Part shown: in pieces, positions 9,285 through 18,795 of the stretch
Layout of the letters: each line of letters begins with the position of its first letter
Numbering within the stretch: the stretch's first letter is position 1
NCBI RefSeq assembly: GCF_015840335.1
Contig: NZ_CP060395.1
Span: forward strand, 1,897,277-1,961,276
DNA: 64,000 bases
Reading direction: 5' to 3'
DNA from: Synechococcus sp. CBW1108
GTDB taxonomy: Bacteria > Cyanobacteriota > Cyanobacteriia > PCC-6307 > Cyanobiaceae
Notes under the pieces: model-generated
The model's input: only the letters and a program-made list of their open reading frames with translations
What the model was told of the DNA's origin: nothing
Databases searched by the model: none
Program-made: the position numbers and the translations under genes

Positions 9285-10834
9285 GGCTGGGCGGGCAGCA
9301 GGCAGGCAATTGCCTTGAGCATGCCGCGGGCCTTGTTGAGGGTTTCCTGGTATTCGGCAGCAGCGTTGGAATCGGCCACCACTCCGGCGCCGGCCTGCAC
9401 CTGCACCCGCCAGCCCCCCTCTGGATGGGGCAGCACCACCATGGTGCGAATGGTGATGGCGGTGTTGAGGGCGCCGCCCAGGTCAACTCCGCCGTAAACA
9501 CCGGAGTAGGGGCCCCGGGCATCGGGCTCCAGGGTATGAATAAGTTGCATGGCGCGGATCTTGGGGGCGCCGCTGACGGTGCCGGCGGGGAAGGAGGCCA
9601 TCAATAGGTCCCACACGGTTTGCCCCTCTGCCAGCAGTCCCTCAACTTGGCTCACAATGTGCATCACATGGGAATAGCGCTCGATCACCATCAGCTCCCC
9701 CACCTTCACAGTGCCGGGCTTGCAGACGCGGCCCAGGTCGTTGCGGCCGAGGTCCACCAGCATCACGTGTTCGGCCCGTTCCTTGGGATCGGCCAGCAGC
9801 TCTTTTTCTAGGGCCAGGTCTTCCGCTTCGTCGCGACCGCGGGGGCGGGTGCCTGCAATCGGCCGCAGCGAGGCTTTCACTCCTCCCTCCGGGATCGGTT
9901 CGGCCTTCACCATCACCTCGGGGCTGGAGCCGATCAGATACCAGCCGCCAAAGTTGAAGAAGGCCATGTAGGGCGAAGGATTCACCATGCGCAGGCTGCG
10001 GTAGAGCTCGAAGGGATCGCGGTCAATGCGGGTTTCCAGCCGCTGGCTAAGCACCAGCTGGAATACATCCCCCGCTTCGATGTGGTGTTCGCCCTGGAGC
10101 ACTGCCGCCTCAAAGGCCTCCTGGCCGACGTTGCTGCTGGTGATCAGGCTCTGGGCTATCTCAGCCGGATTGGCGTCGTGCCAGCGCAGGGGAGTCACCG
10201 AGGTCGGCAGGGGGGCGTGCATGCGCTCTTCCAGGGCGCTGATGCGGGCGGCAGCAGCGGCGTAGGCCATCTGCCGGTCTTGGCCGCCGCTGAGGTCGGC
10301 GTAGGCCACGGCGGTGATCTGGCGCTTAACCTGGTCGAACACGAGCAGGCTGTCGGCGAGCATCCAGGACCCATCCGGGGGAGAGTCCTCCCCGGGCTGG
10401 TGCACCGGCACAACCGGCTCGATCCAGCGGATCAGTTCGTAGCCCCAGAAGCCAAACAGCTGGCCCACCGGAGGCAGCCCCGGAATCGGCGGGCTGGAGA
10501 GGGGCTCCAGGCACTCGCGCAACAGCTCGAAGGGGTTGCCCTGCAGGGCTTGGCAGCGGCCATCGCGCCAGCGGCGCTGGGAGTGGGCACCGCGGCTGGT
10601 GAGGGTCCAGAGGGGGTCGCTGACCACGAAGCTCCAGCGCCCGATGCGCTCGCCCCCTTCCACCGATTCCAGCAGCACGCCGTGCTCACTGGCTGCTCCC
10701 ACCTTCAGCCAGGTGGTCAGGGGCGTTTCCAGGTCGGCGGGCCAGCGTTTCCAGAGGGGGATGAAGTTGTGGCCGGCTGCCACCATGTCCAGAAATGCCT
10801 GCTGGGCTAAGCCATCGCGATCGGTGCTCGGCAT
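9281..10834 (-). CDS. trpE: Anthranilate synthase component I
   Basis: This 517-residue chorismate-binding enzyme has the hallmark segments QLVLSQRLE, PIAGTRPRG, LVDLGRNDLGRV and ASFPAGTVSGAPK. With a TrpG glutaminase it turns chorismate into anthranilate, the first step of tryptophan synthesis. The ATG at 10834 is preferred: the only upstream candidate, a TTG at 10849, falls inside the psaD terminator. The C-terminus overlaps gshA by four bases. Feedback by tryptophan is usual in the family but is not demonstrated here. Confidence 0.95.
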   Translation of the reverse strand: MPSTDRDGLAQQAFLDMVAAGHNFIPLWKRWPADLETPLTTWLKVGAASEHGVLLESVEGGERIGRWSFVVSDPLWTLTSRGAHSQRRWRDGRCQALQGNPFELLRECLEPLSSPPIPGLPPVGQLFGFWGYELIRWIEPVVPVHQPGEDSPPDGSWMLADSLLVFDQVKRQITAVAYADLSGGQDRQMAYAAAAARISALEERMHAPLPTSVTPLRWHDANPAEIAQSLITSSNVGQEAFEAAVLQGEHHIEAGDVFQLVLSQRLETRIDRDPFELYRSLRMVNPSPYMAFFNFGGWYLIGSSPEVMVKAEPIPEGGVKASLRPIAGTRPRGRDEAEDLALEKELLADPKERAEHVMLVDLGRNDLGRVCKPGTVKVGELMVIERYSHVMHIVSQVEGLLAEGQTVWDLLMASFPAGTVSGAPKIRAMQLIHTLEPDARGPYSGVYGGVDLGGALNTAITIRTMVVLPHPEGGWRVQVQAGAGVVADSNAAAEYQETLNKARGMLKAIACLLPAQP

Positions 10835-10847
10835 CGGTTTGGCGGGC

Positions 10848-10873
10848 AAAAAAAACGGGGCACCCAGGCCCCG
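10848..10873 (-). terminator. Rho-independent terminator of psaD
   Basis: On the minus strand a 6-bp stem (CGGGGC with GCCCCG, loop of 6) is followed by eight T residues. It lies 26 bases past the psaD stop and just before the trpE start, separating the two transcripts. Confidence 0.9.
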
Positions 10874-10899
10874 CCGTTATGGGAGTTGGTCGACGCGTT

Positions 10900-11331
10900 T
10901 CAGGCGTCGAAGCTGTTCTTGCCGGTGAACTTGAGGTTGGCCGGATTGGGGTTGGCGCCGATCCGGCGGGGGTTGTGGCCCACCATGGGGCGACCTTCGT
11001 TCACCTTCTCCGGGAAGACGCCATCCTTGGGGTGCAGGAATTCGGTGTCCCCACCGGGATAGATCCGGTAGATCTTGTAATCCTCGATTCTGGGTTTGAA
11101 CTTGGTGCGCAGCTGGGTGCCGAGGGCCAGGCACTGCTCCTTGCGGGCGAAGTACATCAGGTTGTCGCCCTCGTTCATGTGGGCGGCCCCGCCGGTGGGC
11201 AGCTCAAACACCTGTTCCTTCGGGCTGCTCCAGGTAATGGCGTATTTCTCCTCCGTTTCGGCGGAATTCAGCAGGCCGCCGGTGCTGCCGAGGTACTTCG
11301 GGAGTTGACCGCTGAGCGCCGTAGCTGCCAT
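10900..11331 (-). CDS. psaD: Photosystem I subunit II
   Basis: The 143-residue stromal subunit docks ferredoxin and anchors PsaC on photosystem I. The conserved run [17 protein letters not shown] and the basic segment [30 protein letters not shown] identify it, and the C-terminal KFTGKNSF is typical. ATG 11331 gives the usual MAATALSG start; an in-frame upstream GTG at 11349 is less likely. A strong terminator follows the gene. Confidence 0.97.
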   Translation of the reverse strand: MAATALSGQLPKYLGSTGGLLNSAETEEKYAITWSSPKEQVFELPTGGAAHMNEGDNLMYFARKEQCLALGTQLRTKFKPRIEDYKIYRIYPGGDTEFLHPKDGVFPEKVNEGRPMVGHNPRRIGANPNPANLKFTGKNSFDA

Positions 11332-11425
11332 GGCTTTGAAACGTTTCAACCGGAAGCTAGCACTGAGGTTTTGGCCCGTTCTGCGCTTCGCCTGCAGTCT
11401 TCACACCCGTCAACAAACCGGCCGC

Positions 11426-12805
11426 TCAGCACACGGGAAAAAAAACGGTCAGGCCACTGCCGCTGCGTTCGGTGAGACGACCGCCGAGGCGATGGAACAG
11501 CCGCTGGGTGGCCTGGCGGCTGAGCTGCAGGCTGCCGGTGGCGGGGTTCCAGCTCAGCACCGGCCCCACCAGCTCCCGTTGGTCGCCCTCGCCATCCCGT
11601 ACCGGCTCTTCCGGGCGATGGCCCTCGCTGCTCAGTTGCAGCTTGAGCCTGGAACCTGCCGGCAGCAGGCTGACGCTGACCTGACTGCCGGCGGGAAGGC
11701 TGCGGCTGAACCGGTCGATCAGGCCGCCGAGCATGGTTTCCAGCCGGGCCGGATCGCTGAGCACGGGCGAAAGGCCAGCTGGGACCAACAATTCCAATTC
11801 CAGGCCGCGGCGGGCCAGCTGCCGTTTCCACAGTTCCTGCTGCTGAAGCAGCACCTGGCTGAGGTCGGTGCGGGCCAGATCGTTTTGGCCCAGGGGCTGG
11901 TCGTTGCCTGGCTGGCGCTGCAGCTCGGCCGCCAGAAAGATCAGGCCAAATCGATCGATCTGCTCGCTGCATTCGCCATCGATCTGCTCGAGGCGCCCGC
12001 GCACCAGCGGCGGCAGGTCGCCGCGCCGCAGCAAGGAGCGAATCAGGGTGCGAATTGTGGCGAGGGGAGTTCGCACCTCGTGGGTGAGCGCTTCGAGCAG
12101 GGCCAGTTCGCTACTCACCTCCCGGGGGATGTCAGTGGGGGATCGGTCCCGACCCTTGCCCCCGTGCACCAGGGGTTGGAGGGTGAGGCTCGGCGCGATG
12201 GCGGCGAGCCGTTCCCCTACCCGGGGCCAGAACCGCACCCCCAGCTGCTCTTCGCTGCGCAGGGGGCCCAGCTCCTCCAGGGCGGAGCGCAGGGCCGTCG
12301 AGGCACCGGGGTCGCTGGCCAACAGGCGTCCGTGGATCAGGTTGAGGGCTTTGGAAAGGGCCTCCGGGTCGAATCGGGCGATCAGGCGCCGGCCCTCTGG
12401 GGGACCATCGAGGCACAGCGCCACCTGCAGGCGGGGGGTCATCACCAGCAGCAGCGGATCGGTGCCATCGGCCGGCTCCAGGGGCAGTCGCTGGAAACCC
12501 CTTGCGCCCGCTTCCCCGGTTGCGGAGCTGCCGGCTCCCCCCAGCAGGGGAGCGGAGCTCGTCAGCAGGTCGGCGAGTTCCCTGGGCGCCCACACCCAGC
12601 CCTGGAGTTGCTGCAACAGCACCGGCTCGTAGAGGGCAGGCAGGGGGGCCGCCAGCCACAGCCCTTTGAGGGGTTGCATCGGTAGCAGGAAGTCCTCCTG
12701 CAGGGTGGCCAGGGCCGCCCACCACTGGCGCCGCACGCTGTCTTCGCTGCTGGCGCCGGCCGGCACGCCGTCCGCCAGGGCACTCCGTAGGTCGGCCAGG
12801 CTCAC
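11426..12805 (-). CDS. Sensor histidine kinase with degenerate ATP-binding domain
   Basis: The 459-residue protein has a clear H-box (ALTHEVRTPLATIRTL) in the DHp domain. The ATP-binding half is divergent: where an N-box NLLxNA is expected it has GLIDRFSRSLP, the G1 box is not evident, and the end is GSGLTVFFP. The N-terminal 230 residues show no transmembrane segment or familiar sensor domain. The GTG start at 12805 overlaps the rodA stop as GTGA, with GGGAG five bases upstream, so it is coupled to rodA. A role in envelope or cell-shape signalling is inference only. Confidence 0.75.
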   Translation of the reverse strand: MSLADLRSALADGVPAGASSEDSVRRQWWAALATLQEDFLLPMQPLKGLWLAAPLPALYEPVLLQQLQGWVWAPRELADLLTSSAPLLGGAGSSATGEAGARGFQRLPLEPADGTDPLLLVMTPRLQVALCLDGPPEGRRLIARFDPEALSKALNLIHGRLLASDPGASTALRSALEELGPLRSEEQLGVRFWPRVGERLAAIAPSLTLQPLVHGGKGRDRSPTDIPREVSSELALLEALTHEVRTPLATIRTLIRSLLRRGDLPPLVRGRLEQIDGECSEQIDRFGLIFLAAELQRQPGNDQPLGQNDLARTDLSQVLLQQQELWKRQLARRGLELELLVPAGLSPVLSDPARLETMLGGLIDRFSRSLPAGSQVSVSLLPAGSRLKLQLSSEGHRPEEPVRDGEGDQRELVGPVLSWNPATGSLQLSRQATQRLFHRLGGRLTERSGSGLTVFFPVC

Positions 12806-14079
12806 CAGGCTCCCTGGGCTGTTCGGCCCCGGCGGCCCACGGAGGCACACAGGCCGAGGGCGATGAAGTTGACGAGCATGGCGGAACGTCCGTAGCTCAG
12901 CCAGGGCAGGGGGATGCCGGTGATCGGTCCGAGGCCGATGGTCATATTGATATTCACCACCACCTGAAACATCAGCATCGCGCCGATTCCTACCACCACC
13001 AGGGCTTCGTAGTCGCTGCGGGCCCGGCCCGCGATCTGCAGCAGCCTGGCCATCAGCAGGGCGAAGCCCGCCACGACCAGCACCGAGCCCAGGAAACCCG
13101 TTTCCTCCCCCAGGGCGCTGAAGATGAAATCGGTGTGCTGCTCCGGGATGAAACGCAGCTTGGTGAGGGATCCCTGCATCAACCCTGTTCCCCAGATCTG
13201 TCCGGAGCCGATACCCACCGTGCTCTGCAGCAGGTGGTAGCCCCCACCGAGGGGGTCCTGGCCAGGATCGAGGAAGAGGGTCAGTCTGTCCCGCTGGTGG
13301 GGCCGCAGGCCGTGCTGCCATAACCAGGGTGTTGCCACGGCAAACAGCCCTTGCACCGCCAGGCTGATCGCCAGGGCCACCCTTTTCCAGGGAAGGCTTT
13401 TCCAGGCCATCCAGCCCACCAGAGGAATCCAGCCCAGAAGCAGCACCGGCAGGGCGCCGGCCGTGATGGCTGTCACCAGGGGCGATAGCAACAACAGCAC
13501 CCAGGCTCCGGGCATCCCCGCCCAGAACAGCATAACCAGCAGCACGGCTGCGAAGACCAGGGAACTGCCCAGGTCGGGCTGCACGAACACAAGCAGCCAG
13601 GGCAGGGAGATCAGGCCCACAGGCCGCACCAGATCTACGGGGCGATCAACCGGGTGCCGGGCCAGTACCTCGGCGAGCAGCAGGATCGCCCCCAGCTTGG
13701 CAAATTCCGAGGGCTGGACGTAAAAGCCGCCGATGTTGATCCAGCTCTGGGCCCCCAGGGCGCTTGTGCCCACCAGGCGCACCGCGATCAGGCTGGCCAC
13801 CATCGCAATGTAGATCGGCCACTTGAAAGGAAGCAGCCGCTCCAGGGGCAGCCGGGCCAGCAGCAGGGCCACCACCATGCCCACCGCCGCCGTCACCCAG
13901 TGCTGGTACCAGTTGGCGTAATTGGCCTGTCGCTGGGTGCTGGCGATCAGGATGCCGGCCAGCGCTGCCATGGCCAAAGGAACGCCCCAGAGCACTAGGT
14001 CGACCCTGGCCAGGGGACTGCGGCGGCCACGGCCGGCGCCGAAGACCCCCTTATTGCGCCGCCCTGACTGGCTCAGCAT
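12802..14079 (-). CDS. rodA: Rod-shape SEDS glycosyltransferase RodA
   Basis: A 425-residue polytopic membrane protein of the FtsW/RodA/SpoVE family, which polymerises peptidoglycan glycan strands. Visible landmarks are the many hydrophobic segments, GAQSWINIGGFYVQPSEFAKL, QPDLGSSLVFAAV, PEQHTDFIFSALGEETGFLG and the C-terminal GIPLPWLSYG. Length and motifs fit RodA better than FtsW. It lies five bases downstream of mrp on the same strand and is coupled to the following kinase. Confidence 0.9.
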   Translation of the reverse strand: MLSQSGRRNKGVFGAGRGRRSPLARVDLVLWGVPLAMAALAGILIASTQRQANYANWYQHWVTAAVGMVVALLLARLPLERLLPFKWPIYIAMVASLIAVRLVGTSALGAQSWINIGGFYVQPSEFAKLGAILLLAEVLARHPVDRPVDLVRPVGLISLPWLLVFVQPDLGSSLVFAAVLLVMLFWAGMPGAWVLLLLSPLVTAITAGALPVLLLGWIPLVGWMAWKSLPWKRVALAISLAVQGLFAVATPWLWQHGLRPHQRDRLTLFLDPGQDPLGGGYHLLQSTVGIGSGQIWGTGLMQGSLTKLRFIPEQHTDFIFSALGEETGFLGSVLVVAGFALLMARLLQIAGRARSDYEALVVVGIGAMLMFQVVVNINMTIGLGPITGIPLPWLSYGRSAMLVNFIALGLCASVGRRGRTAQGAW

Positions 14080-14084
14080 GGCTC

Positions 14085-15182
14085 TCAGGCCGGCACCAGG
14101 TGGGCCGCGCCAATGCGCCGGGCCAGGGCCATCAGGGCCTGGGCGCTGGCGGATTCGGGATGGGAGAGCACCACCGGCCGACCGGCATCCCCCCCCTCCC
14201 GTACCGGCATTTCCAGGGGTAGTTCGGCCAGCAGCGGCACCCCAGCCTCCTCAGCGAGGCGGGCACCGCCCCCACTGCCGAAAAGGGCGTAGCGCTTCTC
14301 CGGTGCGTCGGGAGGGATGAACACACTCATGTTCTCGACCACGCCCAGCACGCTGACGCCCATCTGCACAAACATCGCCAGGCCGCGGCGGGCATCGGCA
14401 AGCGATACCAGCTGGGGGGTGGTGACGATGATCGCTCCGGCCATCGGCACGGCCTGGGCGATGGTGAGCTGGGCGTCGCCCGTGCCAGGGGGCAGATCCA
14501 CAATCAGCACATCCCGCTCGCCCCACTCCACCTGATACAAAAACTGACGGATGATGCCGTTGAGCATCGGTCCGCGCCAGACAACGGGTTGGTTTTCCTG
14601 AATCAGCAGCCCCATAGACACCATGGCGATGCCGCAGCATTCGACCGGGCTGAGCACCTGGCTGGCGCCCTCGCCGCGCACCTCTGGGGTGCGATCGGCG
14701 ACCCCGAGCATGGTGGGCGCATTGGGTCCGTAGATATCAGCATCGAGTAGGCCCACTTTGAGCCCGGTGGCGGCAAGGGCGCAGGCCAGGTTTACGGCCA
14801 CCGTGCTCTTACCGACGCCACCTTTGCCACTGCTCACCGCGATCACCTGCCTGACGCCTGCAATGGCCTGGCGCTGGGGGAGCTGACCTGCCCCAGGGCC
14901 AGGCGCCCCATGGCCCGCGGCACCGATGGGGGCGGCGCCTGTGGGCTGGGCCAGCTCGATCTGCACCTCGTTCACGCCATCAATGGCCAGCAGGGCGGCC
15001 CGAGCCTCAGTGACGATCCGATCCCGCTGGGCCTGGGCAAACCCGGGCAGAGCGAGCCGGAACACGGCGCGCTCGCCGACCAGGCGGGGTTCCTGGATCC
15101 AGCCAAGATCGATCAGGCTGCGGCCGCTGCCGGCATCGGTGACGGCCGTAAGGGCGGCATGGGCCTGCTCGACTGAGGCCAT
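14085..15182 (-). CDS. mrp: Mrp/ApbC-type iron-sulfur cluster carrier ATPase
   Basis: The 365-residue protein has an N-terminal MIP18/DUF59-like domain (about residues 5-80) and a ParA-like P-loop domain with the deviant Walker A SGKGGVGKST at 118-127. The segments DADIYGPNAPTMLG and PPGTGDAQLT follow. Proteins of this type bind and transfer Fe-S clusters. The CxxC motif of some Mrp proteins is not obvious. It is divergent from hemF, with about 150 bases between the starts. Confidence 0.9.
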   Translation of the reverse strand: MASVEQAHAALTAVTDAGSGRSLIDLGWIQEPRLVGERAVFRLALPGFAQAQRDRIVTEARAALLAIDGVNEVQIELAQPTGAAPIGAAGHGAPGPGAGQLPQRQAIAGVRQVIAVSSGKGGVGKSTVAVNLACALAATGLKVGLLDADIYGPNAPTMLGVADRTPEVRGEGASQVLSPVECCGIAMVSMGLLIQENQPVVWRGPMLNGIIRQFLYQVEWGERDVLIVDLPPGTGDAQLTIAQAVPMAGAIIVTTPQLVSLADARRGLAMFVQMGVSVLGVVENMSVFIPPDAPEKRYALFGSGGGARLAEEAGVPLLAELPLEMPVREGGDAGRPVVLSHPESASAQALMALARRIGAAHLVPA

Positions 15183-15329
15183 CGAGACTGCAATAAGGAA
15201 CTGGGATCCTAGGGGCCATCCGCCTGGATCCGGCCGGCGCTGGCAGGGTGAGCGCCGCCCCCTGGCTCCTGGGGGGAGGGGCTGGGCTGAAATGGTGGAC
15301 CTTTCCGGCGCCGCTTCGGCGCACTGCCC

Positions 15330-16367
15330 ATGGCCAAGGTCTTAGAAGCGCCGCCAGCCGACTCCCGCACCAGGGCAAAAGCGCTGTTGATGGGCCTTCA
15401 GGATTCCATCTGCTCAGGCCTGGCTGAATTTGACGGGGAGGGCGATTTTGCCGAGGAGAGCTGGGTGCGGCCGGAGGGGGGCGGCGGCCGCTCGCGGGTG
15501 ATGAAGGGCGGGCGCGTCTTCGAACAGGGCGGGGTGAACTTCTCCGAGGTGGAGGGCAGCGAATTGCCTCCCTCGATCCTCAGCCAGCGTCCGGAGGCCA
15601 AGGGCCACCGCTGGTTTGCCACCGGCACTTCGATGGTGTTGCACCCGCGCAACCCTTACATCCCCACCGTTCACCTCAACTACCGCTACTTCGAGGCGGG
15701 GCCGGTGTGGTGGTTTGGCGGCGGTGCCGACCTCACCCCCTACTACCCCTTCCTCAGCGATGCCCAGAATTTCCACCGCAGCCTCAAAAACGCCTGCGAC
15801 AGCGTCAACCCTGCCTACTACCAGGTGTTCAAGCCCTGGTGCGATGAATACTTCTTCCTCCGCCATCGCGGCGAGACCCGCGGCGTCGGCGGGATTTTCT
15901 ACGACTACCAGGACCCCCTAGGGGTGCTCTACAAGGGCCAGGATCCCGAGGGCCCCGCGGCCGCGGGAAGCAACCGCCTCGGGGCAATCGACCAAAACTG
16001 GGAGCAGCTGTTCGCCCTGGCGAGCGCCTGCGGCAATGCCTTCCTGCCCAGCTACCTGCCGATCGCCGAGCAGCGCCAGCCCACGGCTTACGGCGAGCGG
16101 GAGAGGGATTTCCAGCTCTACCGCCGCGGCCGCTACGTGGAGTTCAACCTGGTGTTTGATCGCGGCACGATCTTCGGCCTGCAGACCAATGGCCGCACTG
16201 AATCAATTTTGATGTCGCTGCCCCCGCTGGTGCGCTGGGAATATGGCTACCAGAGCGAGCCGGGCAGCCGGGAAGCCCTGCTCACCGACCTGTTCACTCG
16301 GCCCCAGAACTGGCTGGAGGACGGCTCGCTTGAGGCGCGTTGCGCTCCCCACCAGGCGGTGAGCTGA
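15330..16367 (+). CDS. hemF: Oxygen-dependent coproporphyrinogen III oxidase
   Basis: The 345-residue enzyme converts coproporphyrinogen III to protoporphyrinogen IX with O2, on the shared route to heme, chlorophyll and bilins. Characteristic segments are [11 protein letters not shown]-like [51 protein letters not shown] and [15 protein letters not shown]. The 3' end overlaps the convergent gene at 16294 by 74 bases. Confidence 0.97.
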   Translation: MAKVLEAPPADSRTRAKALLMGLQDSICSGLAEFDGEGDFAEESWVRPEGGGGRSRVMKGGRVFEQGGVNFSEVEGSELPPSILSQRPEAKGHRWFATGTSMVLHPRNPYIPTVHLNYRYFEAGPVWWFGGGADLTPYYPFLSDAQNFHRSLKNACDSVNPAYYQVFKPWCDEYFFLRHRGETRGVGGIFYDYQDPLGVLYKGQDPEGPAAAGSNRLGAIDQNWEQLFALASACGNAFLPSYLPIAEQRQPTAYGERERDFQLYRRGRYVEFNLVFDRGTIFGLQTNGRTESILMSLPPLVRWEYGYQSEPGSREALLTDLFTRPQNWLEDGSLEARCAPHQAVS

Positions 16368-17157
16368 CAGCTAGGGGCTGGGGCTGGGTCAGGGGCTGGG
16401 TAAGGGCCTGGGCGGGTTCGCGGCCCAGGCCCCTTTCGATCGCCTCCACCACCCGTAGGGCAATGGCATTGATGGTGACCACGCTGCGGCTGGGATCGCG
16501 CAGGGCGGCTTCGAGGGGGCCTTCGAGCTTGCCGATCTCGAGAATGGCGATGCCGCGCCGCGGCGCCCCCAGGCCATCGCGATAGTGGAGGGGATAGGGA
16601 CCAAAGGCCGCCGCCAGGCTTTCATCGAGAAGGCTGGGGGGGCGATGCAGCGGCGGGATCAGCCCCGACCCCACGCCGTCGGGTCCGTAGGCGTCGTAGT
16701 GGATCTCGAGGGCGTAGCCACCAGCTGCGGCGTGGGCTTTGCCAACGCTCCAGTTGGTGCGGGGATCATCGCCGTTGACAATCGTGCGCAGGGGCGGATC
16801 GTAGAAGCGGATCGCCAGGCCCCGCCGCTGTCCCAGGGAAACTACCGCCTGGGCGGTGAGCAGGTTCCAGTGGAGCTCGTCGCGCATGGTGGCCCGCATC
16901 GGTTTGGCCCCGCCCAGGTCCACAGCCGCCCCCGCCGTGCCGGCGCCACCGATCCCCTGGGAATCGGCATGGCCAGCGAGCACCAGAATCTCCGGTTGGC
17001 TGGCCATGGGGACCGTGCCCAGCCAGTCTTTGCTCAGGCGGCTGCGGGGCCCCGTCAGCGGATCGACGTTGGCGATAACGGGAGCTTGGGCGGTGGCGGC
17101 GGTGCCTAGGCAGAGAACCCCGATCAGGGCGGCCCCCACCCAGCGATGACGATCCAT
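16294..17157 (-). CDS. Secreted protein resembling N-acetylmuramoyl-L-alanine amidases
   Basis: The 287-residue protein starts with a signal peptide-like segment (basic N-terminus, then [15 protein letters not shown]). The segment [12 protein letters not shown] recalls the metal-binding GH(G)D segment of amidase_3 enzymes, and a later [10 protein letters not shown] could supply another ligand. It lacks the usual spacing of the family, so an amidase role is a guess. The proline- and glutamine-rich C-terminal 45 residues overlap the 3' end of hemF on the other strand and may be poorly constrained. Confidence 0.6.
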   Translation of the reverse strand: MDRHRWVGAALIGVLCLGTAATAQAPVIANVDPLTGPRSRLSKDWLGTVPMASQPEILVLAGHADSQGIGGAGTAGAAVDLGGAKPMRATMRDELHWNLLTAQAVVSLGQRRGLAIRFYDPPLRTIVNGDDPRTNWSVGKAHAAAGGYALEIHYDAYGPDGVGSGLIPPLHRPPSLLDESLAAAFGPYPLHYRDGLGAPRRGIAILEIGKLEGPLEAALRDPSRSVVTINAIALRVVEAIERGLGREPAQALTQPLTQPQPLAVSSPPGGERNAPQASRPPASSGAE

Positions 17158-17167
17158 GGCTTTGGGG

Positions 17168-17719
17168 TCAGATGGGGGAACTGAGCAGGTTGCCGTCGCT
17201 GAATAGGCCGAGCTGGGGCCCGAGTTCGAGCTCCAGGGCAATCAGTTCATCGCGGTGGGCGCGCAGGCGCAGGGCACTGCCGGTAGCGCTGTCGTGGCTG
17301 ATCAGTCTCAGCTCGAGGGTTTCGGCTCGCCTTGCCCTGTTGCGATAGATAATTCCCGCCGCAGGCCCGAGCAGGGCCAGCAGCAGGGGCCACCAGCCCA
17401 GGGGAGGCAGGAGCTGACGCAGCACCAGAGCGAGGCAGGCTGCGCCCACTGCTCCTAGCAGCGAGAGCAGAACGGCCAACCAGGGGCTGGCGGCCACCTG
17501 GGCGCGAAAGCAGAGGTGGCGTCGCTCGGGATCGCTGGATTCGGCCTGCCAGCCCCGTTGCAGGAGCCACTCGCTGAGCCGGCCCAGCACCTCCAGGGGC
17601 GGCCGTGACGAGCGCACCTCCACCACGGTAGTGCGGTCTTTGCTGGCGGCCCGCAAAAAGAAAACCAGGCCGATGGCCAGCAGCAAGGTCAGTACGAGGG
17701 TGGATCCGAGGTTGGCCAT
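17168..17719 (-). CDS. CCB1-like membrane protein (cofactor assembly of complex C)
   Basis: A protein of about 183 residues with an N-terminal membrane segment (LVLTLLLAIGLVFFLRA) followed by SKDRTTVVEV, a soluble stretch, then a hydrophobic hairpin (LAVLLSLLGAVG and LGWWPLLLALLGPAAG). This layout matches the cyanobacterial DUF3529/CCB1-like family, linked in plants and algae to attaching heme ci to cytochrome b6. Family assignment is from memory of the N-terminal pattern. ATG 17719 (MANLGS) or ATG 17728 could be the start. Confidence 0.6.
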   Translation of the reverse strand: MANLGSTLVLTLLLAIGLVFFLRAASKDRTTVVEVRSSRPPLEVLGRLSEWLLQRGWQAESSDPERRHLCFRAQVAASPWLAVLLSLLGAVGAACLALVLRQLLPPLGWWPLLLALLGPAAGIIYRNRARRAETLELRLISHDSATGSALRLRAHRDELIALELELGPQLGLFSDGNLLSSPI

Positions 17720-17788
17720 GGCGGCCATTCTGCCGCCGGCGGGCCGCGATGTGGCTTGGCAGCATGGGCGGGCTCCTGTCCCATTTCT

Positions 17789-18466
17789 ATGGCCGCCTCC
17801 TCCACCCCCAGCAACCTGCCGGCACCAGCCCGGTTCGCTGTGTTTGACGGCGACCTCGATGGGGAGTGGGCAGCCCTCTATGCCGGCGCGAGGGCCCTGG
17901 CGGTGGACACCGAGGCGATGGGCCTGATCCACGGCCGCGACCGGCTCTGCCTGGTGCAGGTCTGCGACGACCACGACAACGTCTGCTGTATCCGCCTAAC
18001 GCGCGGCCAGTCCGCCGCCCCCCGGCTGCAGGCGCTGATGGAAAACCCGGCGGTTGAGAAGGTATTTCACTTTGCCCGCTTTGATGTGGCGGCCCTGGCT
18101 GAAAACCTTGGCATCACTGTGAATCCGATTTTCTGTACCAAGGTGGCCAGCCGCCTGGGGCGCACCTACAGCCCCCGCCATGGGCTCAAGGAGGTGGTGC
18201 AGGAGCTGGTGGGGGTGGAGCTCGACAAGCAGGCCCAGAGCTCGGACTGGGGTCGGGTTGAAGATCTCTCCGATGTCCAGCTGGCCTATGCGGCAGGGGA
18301 CGTGCGCTACCTGTTGCCGGCCCGAGATCGGTTGGAAACCATGCTCCAGCGCGAAGAGCGCTGGGAGCTGGCCCAGCGCTGTTTTGGCTGCATTCCGGTG
18401 TTCGCCGACCTCGACCGCCAGCGCTATCACCTGTTGTTCGAGCACTCCAGCGGGGGCAACCGCTAA
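17789..18466 (+). CDS. rnd: Ribonuclease D-like 3'-5' exonuclease
   Basis: The 225-residue protein is a lone DEDD exonuclease domain. The Exo I residues are in AVDTEAMG, Exo II in VFHFARFDVAAL, and Exo III with Tyr and Asp in LAYAAGDVRYL. The C-terminal HRDC domain of enterobacterial RNase D is absent, as is normal for the short cyanobacterial form. A role in tRNA 3' trimming is likely. It is divergent from the CCB1-like gene. Confidence 0.85.
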   Translation: MAASSTPSNLPAPARFAVFDGDLDGEWAALYAGARALAVDTEAMGLIHGRDRLCLVQVCDDHDNVCCIRLTRGQSAAPRLQALMENPAVEKVFHFARFDVAALAENLGITVNPIFCTKVASRLGRTYSPRHGLKEVVQELVGVELDKQAQSSDWGRVEDLSDVQLAYAAGDVRYLLPARDRLETMLQREERWELAQRCFGCIPVFADLDRQRYHLLFEHSSGGNR

Positions 18467-18507
18467 GCAGGGCTCGTCAAGCCTGGAATTCAGTCTTCGA
18501 GCAGGGC

Positions 18508-18795
18508 TCAATCCTCGACCATGAAGTTCTCATCGTTGCCCACCGCCTCAAGTAGGGAGGTGAGCAATTCCTGGTTGTTGGTGCCGCTGGATTGGGCTTC
18601 CGTCAGCATCTGCCCGGCCAGGGCCAGTTTGGCTGGGGTGTCCCGGAAGCCCTGCTGGGAGGCCTTGACGTCAACTTTGCGACGGGCGGCCGCCAGGCTG
18701 ATACCCAGCTGGCTGGCCAGCAGGCCGCAGGCGGCGTTGTAGGCCCGATCGGGGATGCCGGCCATGGCGACGCAAGCAAGGGATCGCCGCATCAT
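18508..18795 (-). CDS. Conserved small cyanobacterial protein of unknown function
   Basis: A 95-residue predicted soluble helical protein. Its core (IPDRAYNAACGLLASQLGISLAAARRKVDV) looks like a short DNA-binding or adaptor-like helical bundle, and the tail is acidic (ENFMVED). The ATG at 18795 overlaps the stop of the preceding glycosyltransferase-like gene as ATGA, supporting this start; an internal ATG at 18765 (MAGIPD) is the alternative. I do not recognise a function. Confidence 0.65.
   Translation of the reverse strand: MMRRSLACVAMAGIPDRAYNAACGLLASQLGISLAAARRKVDVKASQQGFRDTPAKLALAGQMLTEAQSSGTNNQELLTSLLEAVGNDENFMVED

Noticed and set aside
11330-12685. 451-codon plus-strand ORF opposite the histidine kinase
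   Set aside because: Gln/Ala/Gly-rich shadow of the kinase gene; no family pattern.
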